Origin: Porogramme epimiltina
Taxonomy: Eukaryota; Basidiomycota; Agaricomycetes; Polyporales; Polyporaceae
Length of the DNA: 19,334 nt
Direction of reading: 5' to 3'
NCBI GenBank assembly: GCA_900155495.1
Contig: FTLJ01000823.1
Coordinates: forward strand, 1 to 19,334
In this document: positions 10,554-18,560 of the stretch, piece by piece
Position numbering within the stretch: position 1 is the stretch's first letter
Layout: each line of letters begins with the position of its first letter
Position numbers and translations under genes: made by a program
The notes under the pieces: generated by a model
Seen by the model: only the letters and a program-made list of their open reading frames with translations
Told to the model about the DNA's origin: nothing
The model's database searches: none

Positions 10554-13500
10554 ATGCCCCTGCACGATGTCCTCCGCCGACGAGCTCAGCCGTTCACGGC
10601 CGCCCTGACTTCAAACCGCATCTTCCTCTACTCCGTCTTCAGCACGTTCGCCGTCGCAGCAACTATCGCGAACGCCTGTCGCGCACACAGCAACTTCTAC
10701 TCCGTCGCCATCTACCTCTCTAACAGCAGTCGCAGCGTCTTGGTCCGTCCTCTTCCACTTCACTTCCGCTGTCCGTTCATTCCTCCCCAGATCCTCGCCA
10801 ACTTTGGCTTCATATGCGCCCTTCTCTTCGGACGCGTCCTCCAAAAGCTCTTCTTTGGCACCCTCCAACCCCGCGAAGTCGAGGTCCGTATCCCCTAACT
10901 TGCATCATTCCCCCTCTCACCCTGCCGCAGCGTTTGTACGACCAAACATGGATGTTCGTAACAGAGTCCCTCCTCGCCTTCACCATCTTTCGCGACGAGT
11001 TCGACGTCCCCTTCCTCCTCATGTTCGGCTTCCTCCTCTTCGTCAAGTGCTTCCACTGGCTTATGGCAGACCGCGTCGAATCCGTACGTCTCAGTCCCTC
11101 CTCCGTCTTACAGACCCTTACTTCTGTCTTCGTAGATGGACCAAACAACCTACCCCGGCCCCCCAACCCTCTTCCATGTTCGCATCAACTCTCTATTCTT
11201 TGTCCTCTGGGCCGTCGACTCTATCATGTTCGCCTTTGCTGTCGAGAGTACTTTGACAAACGGTGTTGGAGGCATGGTTCTCTTCGCTAGCGAGGTATGT
11301 TCGTCACCGTCCCCCTCTTTCCCCCTCTCCCCTTGTCGTCGCTTTCCCTTCCGTCCTCCTTCGCCTAGTGCGCACCATGGCGAGCGAGGTGCCTAAATCG
11401 CGGACCGGGGAATGCCCACGGAGTGGCCCGCGGTGTTGACTTGCTGCCGGGCATCTCACTATCATATTCTGGTTAGGAATAGGCAAACTGGCCTATTCAT
11501 CTTCCCGCTGAGAAACTTTGCCTATCTCGAGTCGGAACATGACTGTGAGATGACCGATACTAGCTGCCCATTTCCCGCACATTTCCTAGCACGGCGTATA
11601 TTTCTATGCCCGCCGCGCTCGTCCTTCGTCCTCTTCTTCCTGGCCTACGCGCTGATCACGGGAAATTCAGTATGCCATCTTGCTCGCAAGCGCGTTGAAC
11701 GCAATGCTGCGCTATACGCTTTCCCTCCTGGACCTGCGCCGCGCTCGCACGCGTGGCGGAGAGAACGCGCCCCCATGGGAGAACAAGAGCATGTACATTT
11801 TCTACATCGAACTCCTTACCGGTATGTAGTGGCGTTGCTGGTGTGCCTGTTTGCGCGGACCAATGACGTGTTCGACGCCCCCTCTCAGATTTCCTCAAGC
11901 TGGCCACATACATGACGTTCTTCATGATAATCCTCACCTTCTACGGCCTTCCTCTCAACATCATCCGAGACGTCTTCGTCACCGCGCGCTCGTTCATCAC
12001 CCGCTTGCGCGCCCTCGTGCGTTACCACAATGCCACACGCGACATGGATCGGAGATACCCCGATGCAACGGAAGCCGAGTTGGCGGAGATGTCCGATCGC
12101 ACATGTATTATCTGTCGAGAGGAGATGCAATCCCGCAATCCGCCTGCTCAACCTGCAGACGCCGGTCAGGCTGCGAACGAGCAACCGGCGCTTCCGCCCG
12201 CCGACGGGCCCAATATGACGCCGAAGAAACTGCCCTGCGGGCACATCTTCCACTTCCAGTGTCTTCGGTCGTGGCTTGAACGGCAGCAAAGCTGCCCAAC
12301 ATGGTTAGTGTGTCCCGGATGCGTCGTACAGTTTCGTTCCCAGTAATATAACTGTACCGTTTTTTCAGCCGTCGCACGGTCCTGGAGAATAACACGCCCC
12401 AAGCGCAGAATCAAGGCCCAGGTCAAGGACAACCACCCGCAGCGCAACCGCGTCCGGGCGTCGCGCCAGGCATGCCACAAGGGCAGATGGGGGCTGGGGG
12501 TCCGGGCGGTCCTATGGGCTGGGTTGGCCGATTTCTTGGTATCCCACCCCTCCAGCCTGCCCAATTTCAAGCACAGTTGCCTGGCGCCCCGGGACAGTTC
12601 CCGCCAGGTGCCGTACCCCTACCGCCACAACAGCAGCAGCAACCGCTGCCTAACGCCGGCTGGGGCGCTCCTGCTCCTGGTCAGATGCCTCCGCCGCCAC
12701 CCCCATACTTTGATCATATGCAGCCACCCCCCCATGGAATGCTGCCTCATATGCCTCCACCGCCTCCTCCGATGTTCCGAGGCTTTTACGGTCCGGGTCA
12801 AGGATGGCAGCCGTGGGGAGATCCCCGGTGGTACGCGCAAGCCGCGCAGGCTGCTCAGCACCCGCCCCAGCATCCTGCCGGACTGCAAGCGGGGGTTCCC
12901 GCCCAAGCTACTCCAGCTCAGACACCTGGCGCACTGCCCCCACCAATGCCGACCCCAACAGCAGGTACTGACGGCCGCCCGCCTTTCGACTCCGGAAATG
13001 ATGACTCGCAGCGCCCGACGCCCACCCCAACAACGAGCGCGAACGACGCGTCAGACTCCGAAGCGAGCTCGCCAGCCCAGACGCACGGGCGTTCGAACGA
13101 TGCGAGGGCCGCTGCGGCGCTCGCGGCGCTCCGCCGTCGACAGACCGCTGCTAATCCAGGATCCTCTTCGGCGGCGCCCGAACCTTCCGGTCGAAGCTCG
13201 AGTGTCGCGTCCCCCAGCGCCTCGCGTGCCGTCTCTGAGCCGAGCTCGAGCTCCCAGGGAGCAAGCGCCTCGCCGCTTCCACCGACCCTCGCTTCTCCCG
13301 CGAGCGAAGAGTCAAGAGCGCCGGCGGGTCAGGAGGACGCCGTCCAGCCCCCGCAGACCGCGTCGCCAGCGCGCAATGCAGCCGCACGGCCGCCGCTGCC
13401 CTCCCTCATCCCTCTCTACGACCCCAGCCTCATGGCCCCTCCGCCTCCCCCCGCTTCGTCCTACTACTCGACGCCCTACCAGCTGTACTACCGCTCTGGA

Positions 13501-14025
13501 CCTGGCGGCCGGCCGCCTGTGGGCGGTTACTACCCCACCCCTCCGCGCACACAAGGACGCAGCGGCCAAACGAGCGCGGGTACGAGCGGGGAAGCCAGTA
13601 GGACACCGCGCGCGCGAGCGCCAGCGCTTGGGGAGCTGCCGCCGACCCTGACGGACGAGCAGCTGGCGCGGATGGACCGGCTGACGCGGGATGCGATCGA
13701 CGAGCGGCTGCGGGTCCTGGAGGGCGTGTCGAACGCGGTGTACCGGTGCGTCGAGGAGCTGACGCGCGTGCGGAGCGTGCTGCCGCAGGCGGGAGCGGAG
13801 CGGCGGGAAGTGCGGGCGGCGAGGGGCGCCGCGGAGGAGTCGGGCCCGGCTCAGGCGTCTTCTTCGGCGCCGGCGCCCCAGTCCGCGTCTGCTCCTGCGT
13901 CTGCGTCCGTGGCTGGTCCGTCGTCGTCGTCGTCGGACGGAGAGGTCAGGGTGGACAGCTCGACGACGAGTGAAGAGGAGCGGTCATCGTCGGATGTGGA
14001 GGGGTGGACGCTTGGGCAGCCGTGA
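10554..14025 (+). CDS. HRD1: ERAD E3 ubiquitin-protein ligase Hrd1 (synoviolin), RING-H2
   Basis: Polytopic ER-membrane ubiquitin ligase and retrotranslocation channel subunit of ER-associated degradation. Exons: 10554-10742, 10791-10883, 10931-11083, 11136-11294, 11671-11821, 11889-12303, 12369-14025, giving 938 aa, against about 550 in yeast and 617 in human. Seen: hydrophobic segments at about 22-42, 64-83, 101-111, 120-138, 160-182, 199-213 and 251-275, including SNFYSVAIYLS, TESLLAFTIFRDEFD and YPGPPTLFHVR; GLPLNIIRD (268-276); and a C3H2C3 RING with Cys321, Cys324, Cys365, His367, His370, Cys373, Cys384 and Cys387. A 40-residue Pro/Ala/Gln-rich insert separates the first two cysteines from Cys365. 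Intron 6 splits the Cys387 codon (TG|C). The tail from 388 is Pro/Gln/Ser-rich, with a predicted helix (LTDEQLARMDRLTRDAIDER, about 814-833) continuing to about 860 that resembles the conserved C-terminal helix of Hrd1 proteins. Introns 1 and 2 use GTCCGT donors. ATG 10554 gives a 21-residue cytosolic N-tail; an in-frame ATG at 10491 would add 21 more. Confidence 0.93.
10743..10790 (+). other. 48-nt in-frame, stop-free intron of HRD1 with a GTCCGT donor
   Basis: Splicing gives SVL-ILANFGF, matching the family SVLVLANFGF. Retention would insert 16 residues (VRPLPLHFRCPFIPPQ) at the start of the second membrane segment without a frame change. Confidence 0.65.
11295..11670 (+). other. 376-nt intron 4 of HRD1 with an internal hairpin
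   Basis: The other introns of this gene are 47-67 nt; this one is about six times longer. It runs GTATGT...TTCAG and joins FASE to YAILLASAL exactly as in the family. It contains a perfect 8-bp stem, GAATAGGC (11477-11484) and GCCTATTC (11491-11498), with loop AAACTG. No in-frame exon or snoRNA boxes were found. Confidence 0.7.
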
Positions 14026-15154
14026 TCTGTGAACACGACTTTGGATTGGAGCCTGCATGTATCATTGACACTACTCGAGGAATTCATGTGATCTCATGAT
14101 CTATACTGTATGAGAAATGAAGTGGAAACATCGGAAATGCAAGCGGAACCATTATCGAGAAAAAAGACGCTTCGTATGTGCGAGAGGCTCGATGGCGCTC
14201 CACGAATCGTCAGCGGGATATCGTAGCCGTCGGCGACCCTATCCGAGCCCCAGAAGAATTTCCGTATATGATGCTTTATTCATGCCCTACCACCCGCGCG
14301 AGCCTGGCGACAGCATGGCCTTCTGGACGTGTCGTCGCCGAACGTGCATGGACGGGCGTATTTTGGAGTGATGCCAAGACCTGGAGAGGGAGGTGAAGAC
14401 CCAGAAAACTCCTTCTGAACACCGGATACGATCCTCATCCAAGCAGGCAAGAATAGTTATACTTTAAATGTTTATGAGGAAGTGTAGGGGTTCGTAGGTG
14501 AGGACTGGAGCTCAATCGCGAGCCCAAAGTGTGCGGCGCGCCCGCACGCGCACGCCGAGAGAGATGGGCGCTAGTAAAGAGCGCTGAGCTTGCGCGTGCA
14601 GCATCTCCGCCCGCGCATCACCCTCTCCCCTCTTTTCTGCCACCACCGCTGCGCACATGGAGGGCCGGGAGATGAAAGGGGAATGGGCACAACAGCTAAG
14701 TATCTCTTCCCTCCCTTCTTGCGTCCCCCTTCGCGCCCTCCCGTCTTGAGCAAGACAAGACCGAGCGCGACCCCATCCTCCCGTCCGGCCCCGCTCTGTC
14801 AAGATGATGGGCGGGGAGAGCTACAGGCCGCTCGCCCGCCCCGTCCCCCTGGCTGCAACGACAAAGCGGCACACGTATCGATGCCGCCACCGCCACAGCC
14901 CCCTCAGCTCGCCCTCTCAACTCTCCGTGCCCCCTGGCTACCTCACCCGGGTCCCAGTTGCGGCCCGCGGTCCCCGACGCTCCCCCCACACCAATGGCTC
15001 GCCCCCGCCCCCGTCTCCCCGCGGTCCCGGCTCGCTGATGTCCTCACCAAGGCCCTTAAAGAGTCCGAAGCCTCCCAGGATGAGGCAACGCGCAGAGAAG
15101 GTCGAGCAACCCCTCGCTACATTCCAGTCTCCCGCCTAGCCCTGACTCCTCAAC
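14026..15154. other. HRD1 3' flank and non-coding or degraded sequence
   Basis: Moderate-GC sequence follows the HRD1 stop to about 14480 (ATACTTTAAATG at 14459-14470). From about 14590 the sequence is C- and pyrimidine-rich on the plus strand. It contains open frames up to 263 codons (14590-15381) that are Pro/Arg-rich and match no family, so they are probably products of base composition. A stretch at 14659-14790 is a diverged copy of 17464-17610. The end of the region leads into the MUB1-like pseudogene and may hold its eroded N-terminal part, which I could not recognise. Confidence 0.4.
14659..14790 (+). repeat. Dispersed duplication, copy 1 (partner at 17464-17610)
   Basis: GGAGGGCCGGGAGATGAAAG (14659) corresponds to GGAGGTCCGGGAGCTGAAAG (17464). 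After gapped pyrimidine-rich sequence, CAAGACAAGACC (from 14752) continuing into CCCCATCCTCCCG (14771) corresponds to CAAGATAAGACC (from 17583) continuing into CCCCATCCTCCCG. The two copies are in the same orientation and clearly diverged. Confidence 0.5.
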
Positions 15155-16337
15155 ATGTACGACAAGCACACGGCGCACCGTTTCTCCCTCGCATTCCAGT
15201 GCATCATCAACATCGGTGTCCGTGTCTCAGGGCCTATCCGCAGCCGCGTCGTCCAGTCCAGTGCTCTCGACGTCGTTGGCTACATCCCCCGAAGCCTGGC
15301 TCGCGAGCTATGACCTCACCATCGTCCCGATCCTCACCGCCGACGGCAGGCCACATGAGACTAGGGGGTAGCGCCAAGTGAGGTGCTAGTAGCAGGCTGA
15401 AGCCCAGCTGTTCTCGAGCACAAAATCCTGATACTTCAGCTGATGCTTCCACCAACGCGAATACGAACGGGTCCAACACCTCCACTGGCTCCGTTGTCGC
15501 CTCTAGCAGGGACTCTAGCGGGACCATCATCGCGCGACTTGTGTGGGAGAAGCCAACAGTGAGCGTACGGCGGAGGCACCGATCTCGGCTCGCCGTGCCT
15601 GCTGCTTCCCGTTGACTTCGACGTCTGCGGCGATATCAAGGCCCAAGACCAAGACGGAATACGACTGCGCCGACATTAACACCAGCCGCGACGACGGTGC
15701 GTCCTCGCGCTCGCTGGCAGCATACGAACACTAGCACGATCCGCATGACTCACTCGCAGCGCGCGGTGGACATCGTCTCCGACGCGGCCGCACCTACAGC
15801 CGTTGGCGCGCCTGGAATCGACCCAACCTCTGAGGCGCGCATCATCATCGAGGACGAGGATATCATGCCTGGTGTCGGCGTCGTGGATGCACCGTCTTGC
15901 TCGAGACCAATGACAACTTCGCGATAGGGCTCCTCCTAGTGAGCTCGACGGCCCTTCCCCCACCACCCTCACGGTCGCTGACGGACACGCAGACACTGGC
16001 GAGAGCACCTCCGCGCAGGCCCAACGAGCCTCCCGATGACTGTACCTCCGCCCGAGGCTGGGACATTCCTCACCGCGAACACGGCCGTCGACGTTGTGGC
16101 GACGGTGCACGCGGAGGGGTGGGCGCCGGCACGGCAGAATACGGACCGCGCGGAGACGAAAGGAAAGCGAACAAGGCCACAGGCGGTGGGCACCATGACG
16201 ATCGCCACCGCGAGATGGGGATGGGGCCGTACCGCGACGAGGACGTGCTGCTGAGCCTGCAGCTGTTCGCGTAACGTAGCAAGTACCCGCATTGGCGGTA
16301 GGCCCTCTACCGCGCTCGCTCCCACCCTGCAATAGCG
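15155..16337 (+). pseudogene. Decayed MUB1/SamB-like MYND zinc-finger protein gene (partial, no MYND finger left)
   Basis: Fragments in order and in the same direction, but in changing frames, match the basidiomycete MUB1/SamB family as I recall it. They are MYDKHTAHRFSLAFQC and IINIGVRVSGPIRSRVVQ (15155 on, frame 2); EAWLASYDLTIVPILTADG (15291 on, after a +1 shift in the C-run at 15286-15290); a TAG at 15369; TGSVVASSRDSSGTIIARLVWE (frame 1, about 15480-15550), with a stop at 15613; SRPKTKTEYDCADI (frame 3, about 15640); SQRAVDIVSDA (frame 1, about 15752); LLETNDNFAIG (frame 3, about 15897); and GPYRDEDVLLSLQLFA ending in TAA at 16272, followed by SKYPHWR, TAG and ALYRARSHPA, where the family reads through. 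MUB1 acts with the Ubr2 ligase in proteasomal turnover, and SamB in hyphal morphogenesis. The C-terminal MYND finger is absent; tandem repeats follow instead. An intact copy probably exists elsewhere. Exon structure was not modelled, so some frame changes could be introns, but several stops cannot be. Confidence 0.75.
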
Positions 16338-16488
16338 TAGATCATGGGTGAAGCTAGAGCAGAAACGTCGTTGGCATTGAGAGGGGGATGTTCTAAGTAT
16401 TGGTAGGTTAAGCGTAGCTACGGCTTACCAAAAAAGGGCATCGGCGCCTCTGTTTTGATGCGCGAGTCAGCCCAAGCGCCCAACCTCA

Positions 16489-17272
16489 CCACCACCGACA
16501 TCTCGGTGGTCTTCGATTTTCAGCGCCTCGCTTTTGATCGCGCGACTTTGCTCGCCTCTCAAACTCAACATCACCGACTTTTCGGCAGTGTACGCTCACT
16601 TCCAGCAACTCACCTTTGATCGCGCGACTGTGCTAGACTCTGAAAGCTCAACATCACCGACATTTCGGCAGTGTACACTTCAGTCTGTGCGCGCAACTTT
16701 GCTCGCCTCTCAAACTCAACATCGCCGACTTTTCGGCAGTGTACGCTCACTTCCAGCGCCTCTCCTTTGATCGCGCGACCTTGCTTCACGCTCAAAACTC
16801 AACATCACCGACTTTTCGGCAGTGTACGCTTCAGCCTGTGTAGTCCGCGACGTTCAAGCACCCGACCTCACCACCGCCGACATTTCGGTGGTCTTCATTT
16901 TCAGCGCCTCTCCTTTGATCCCGCAAGCGTGCTCGACTCTGTAAGCTCAACATCACCGACTTTTCGGCAGTGTACGCATCACTCTGTAGTCACTTCTCAG
17001 CCTTGTCTAGTAGTTAGCACCGTTTGTTAGTAACTTCAACCCTCCTCAATTATGAAATAATGTTGTTATCCTTGTTCGCAGCCCAGCGTCGCCTGCAGCC
17101 CGCACTGACACACTGCCGACATGTCGGTGATGTATTGGCATAAGCGCTTCCTGGATTATGCGCGCACGACTTGCAAGTCAACATCACCGACTTTTCGGCG
17201 GTGTAGGATTACGATCTCCCTTATCTCCCTCTCAAGCGCCAGAAGTCAACATCACCGACTTTCCGGTGATGT
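16489..17272 (+). repeat. Array of ten 24-bp hairpin elements in a roughly 68-83 bp periodic repeat
   Basis: The element is left arm ACATCACCGA, a 4-nt spacer (usually CTTT or CATT), and right arm TCGGCAGTGT. Copies start at 16489, 16568, 16651, 16719, 16802, 16871, 16950, 17110, 17181 and 17249. Start-to-start distances are 79, 83, 68, 83, 69, 79, 160, 71 and 68 bp; the 160 suggests one lost copy. Copies 1 and 6 have CCACCRCCGA with TCGGTGGTCT. Copy 8 is ACACTGCCGA with TCGGTGATGT, the reverse orientation. Copy 10 forms a perfect 10-bp stem (17248-17257 with 17264-17273). Flanks share TTTGATCGCGCGAC and CTCAAACTCAACATC blocks. No protein frame spans the array. Confidence 0.9.
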
Positions 17273-17317
17273 TCGCTTTCTCACCACCCCTTCGATGCTC
17301 ACGCTGGGCTCCCCACC

Positions 17318-17409
17318 TTATCGCTCGCTCGCTGCCCACCTTATCGCTTGCTCGCTGCCCACCTTATCGCTTGCTCGCTGCCCACCTTATTGCTTGCTCG
17401 CTGCCCACC
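17318..17409 (+). repeat. 23-bp minisatellite, four tandem copies
   Basis: The unit TTATCGCTTGCTCGCTGCCC followed by ACC is repeated at 17318, 17341, 17364 and 17387. Copies 2 and 3 are identical, copy 1 has C for T at position 9, and copy 4 has T for C at position 5. The near-identity suggests recent expansion, unlike the diverged hairpin array just upstream. Confidence 0.92.
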
Positions 17410-17463
17410 TTTCCCCCTCTCTCCCTGCAAGGCCTCACGCCCAAGCGCCACTCTGGAGCCTTT

Positions 17464-17610
17464 GGAGGTCCGGGAGCTGAAAGGGTGATTGGGATGATAG
17501 GTGAGTATGCGTCCCTCCTCGTCTCTCACGTCCCTCCTCAATATCTCGCGCCTCCCCCAACCGCTGTGCCTGCTGTCTTCAACAAGATAAGACCTAGCAA
17601 GCCCCCATCC
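17464..17610 (+). repeat. Dispersed duplication, copy 2 (partner at 14659-14790)
   Basis: Same-orientation diverged copy, as described for 14659-14790. Here the GGAGGTCCGGGAGCTGAAAG block is followed by GGTGAGTATG, which looks like a 5' splice site. That raises the possibility that the duplicated unit carries part of a spliced gene. Confidence 0.5.
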
Positions 17611-17639
17611 TCCCGCCTCTCCCTCCCACCTCCTATTCA

Positions 17640-18560
17640 TCAATCAAGGCCTCGCTCGCGGCCATCCAACAATACGCCGAGAACGCTGAATACCTCCCTA
17701 CCACACTCCAATAATCGGCCCAGTCACTCCCCCGCTGACTCAATCTGGGGCTTCGTTGACCTACACGCCCTCGCGCAGTAAGTCCCCTTACCCGTTCTGC
17801 TGGATGATTCGAGCATGTCAATAATGTAACCCGTGCTCGTGCAGCTCGAGCCATGCGCTGTCTCCGGCGACGGTCGCGACGGTCGCCCTTTGCCTCTTGC
17901 ACGGCGTTCTTTGGGGGCACACGGACACAGGTACGTTACCTCCTTACTTTTCTTTTGACATCTCTTTTCTTTTCATGGCCCCAATCGTCTGCCGTGGCCG
18001 ACGCGGATCACTCCCGCTGAACCCGCATGCGACCGCATCTATGCCCAGCCATGTCGTGCGGAAGGTCGCTCTCCCTAGTGGCCCTCAGCATACTGGCGGT
18101 GCCCCTTTTCTTTCATCGTCTAAGCTTCTCAGACGTGGATGAGGTTGTTCAACCGTTCTACCTTGTTAGGCTTGGTGAGCTGGTGCTCGCCGAGATCATC
18201 GTGTTCGACGACCGCACGCTCAAGTTCGCACCCAACCCGGAGCCTCGTTGGGCTACACGGCCTTTGCGTAGTAAGTTCTCTTGTCGGATGATTTGAGCAT
18301 GTCACTAACAAGAGCCGCGCTCACGCAGCTCGATCCTCTTGTTGTCCCCACCGACGGTCACGCTCGACGGATCATTCACGGCCTCTGTCACCTTCCCGGG
18401 TCGCCTCTCTCTTCCCCACTATCTCCCCTGCACCTCCTACTCACCCTCGCGGACGGCGTGCGACCCCCCGACAAGTCCGCCATAGGCCTCGGATCCCCCA
18501 TCCCCACATTCAGGTCCCAGGACCCATGGTCTGCGCGACACAATCTGGCAGGTGCAGGTA
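17640..18560 (+). pseudogene. Eroded, internally duplicated fragments of an unrecognised spliced gene
   Basis: Two diverged direct copies, 17751-17906 and 18243-18386, share CGTTG..CTACACG.CCT, a GTAAGT donor-like site, GGATGATTYGAGCATGTCA and a GCAG/CTCGA acceptor-like site. In copy 2 the putative intron (18271-18328, GTAAGT...CACTAAC...GCAG) has all three splice signals, and joining its flanks gives an open stretch ASLGYTAFA-YSILLLSPPTV continuing into TLDGSFTASVTFPG. In copy 1 (putative intron 17778-17844) the corresponding frame decays. A coding-looking piece, IKASLAAIQQYAENAEYL, begins at about 17643, and GELVLAEIIVFDDRTLKF at about 18177. No family was recognised, and no continuous model could be built. 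Confidence 0.35.

Noticed and set aside
10884..10890. Alternative GTATCC donor four bases downstream in HRD1 intron 2
   Set aside because: Its use would shift the frame and break the conserved EVE-RLYDQTW junction; GTCCGT is the donor that fits.
11295..11670. Box C/D snoRNA inside HRD1 intron 4
   Set aside because: GATGAC-like and CTGA-like strings occur, but in the wrong order and without terminal pairing.
14590..15381. 263-codon plus-strand frame
   Set aside because: Pro/Arg-rich composition. The real homology at its 3' end (MUB1-like) lies in another frame.
15676..16332. 218-codon minus-strand frame
   Set aside because: Antisense to the MUB1-like relic, whose plus-strand fragments match a family in order.
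16489..17272. CRISPR array
   Set aside because: The repeats are imperfect, the spacers are themselves related repeats, there are no cas genes, and the genome is clearly eukaryotic.
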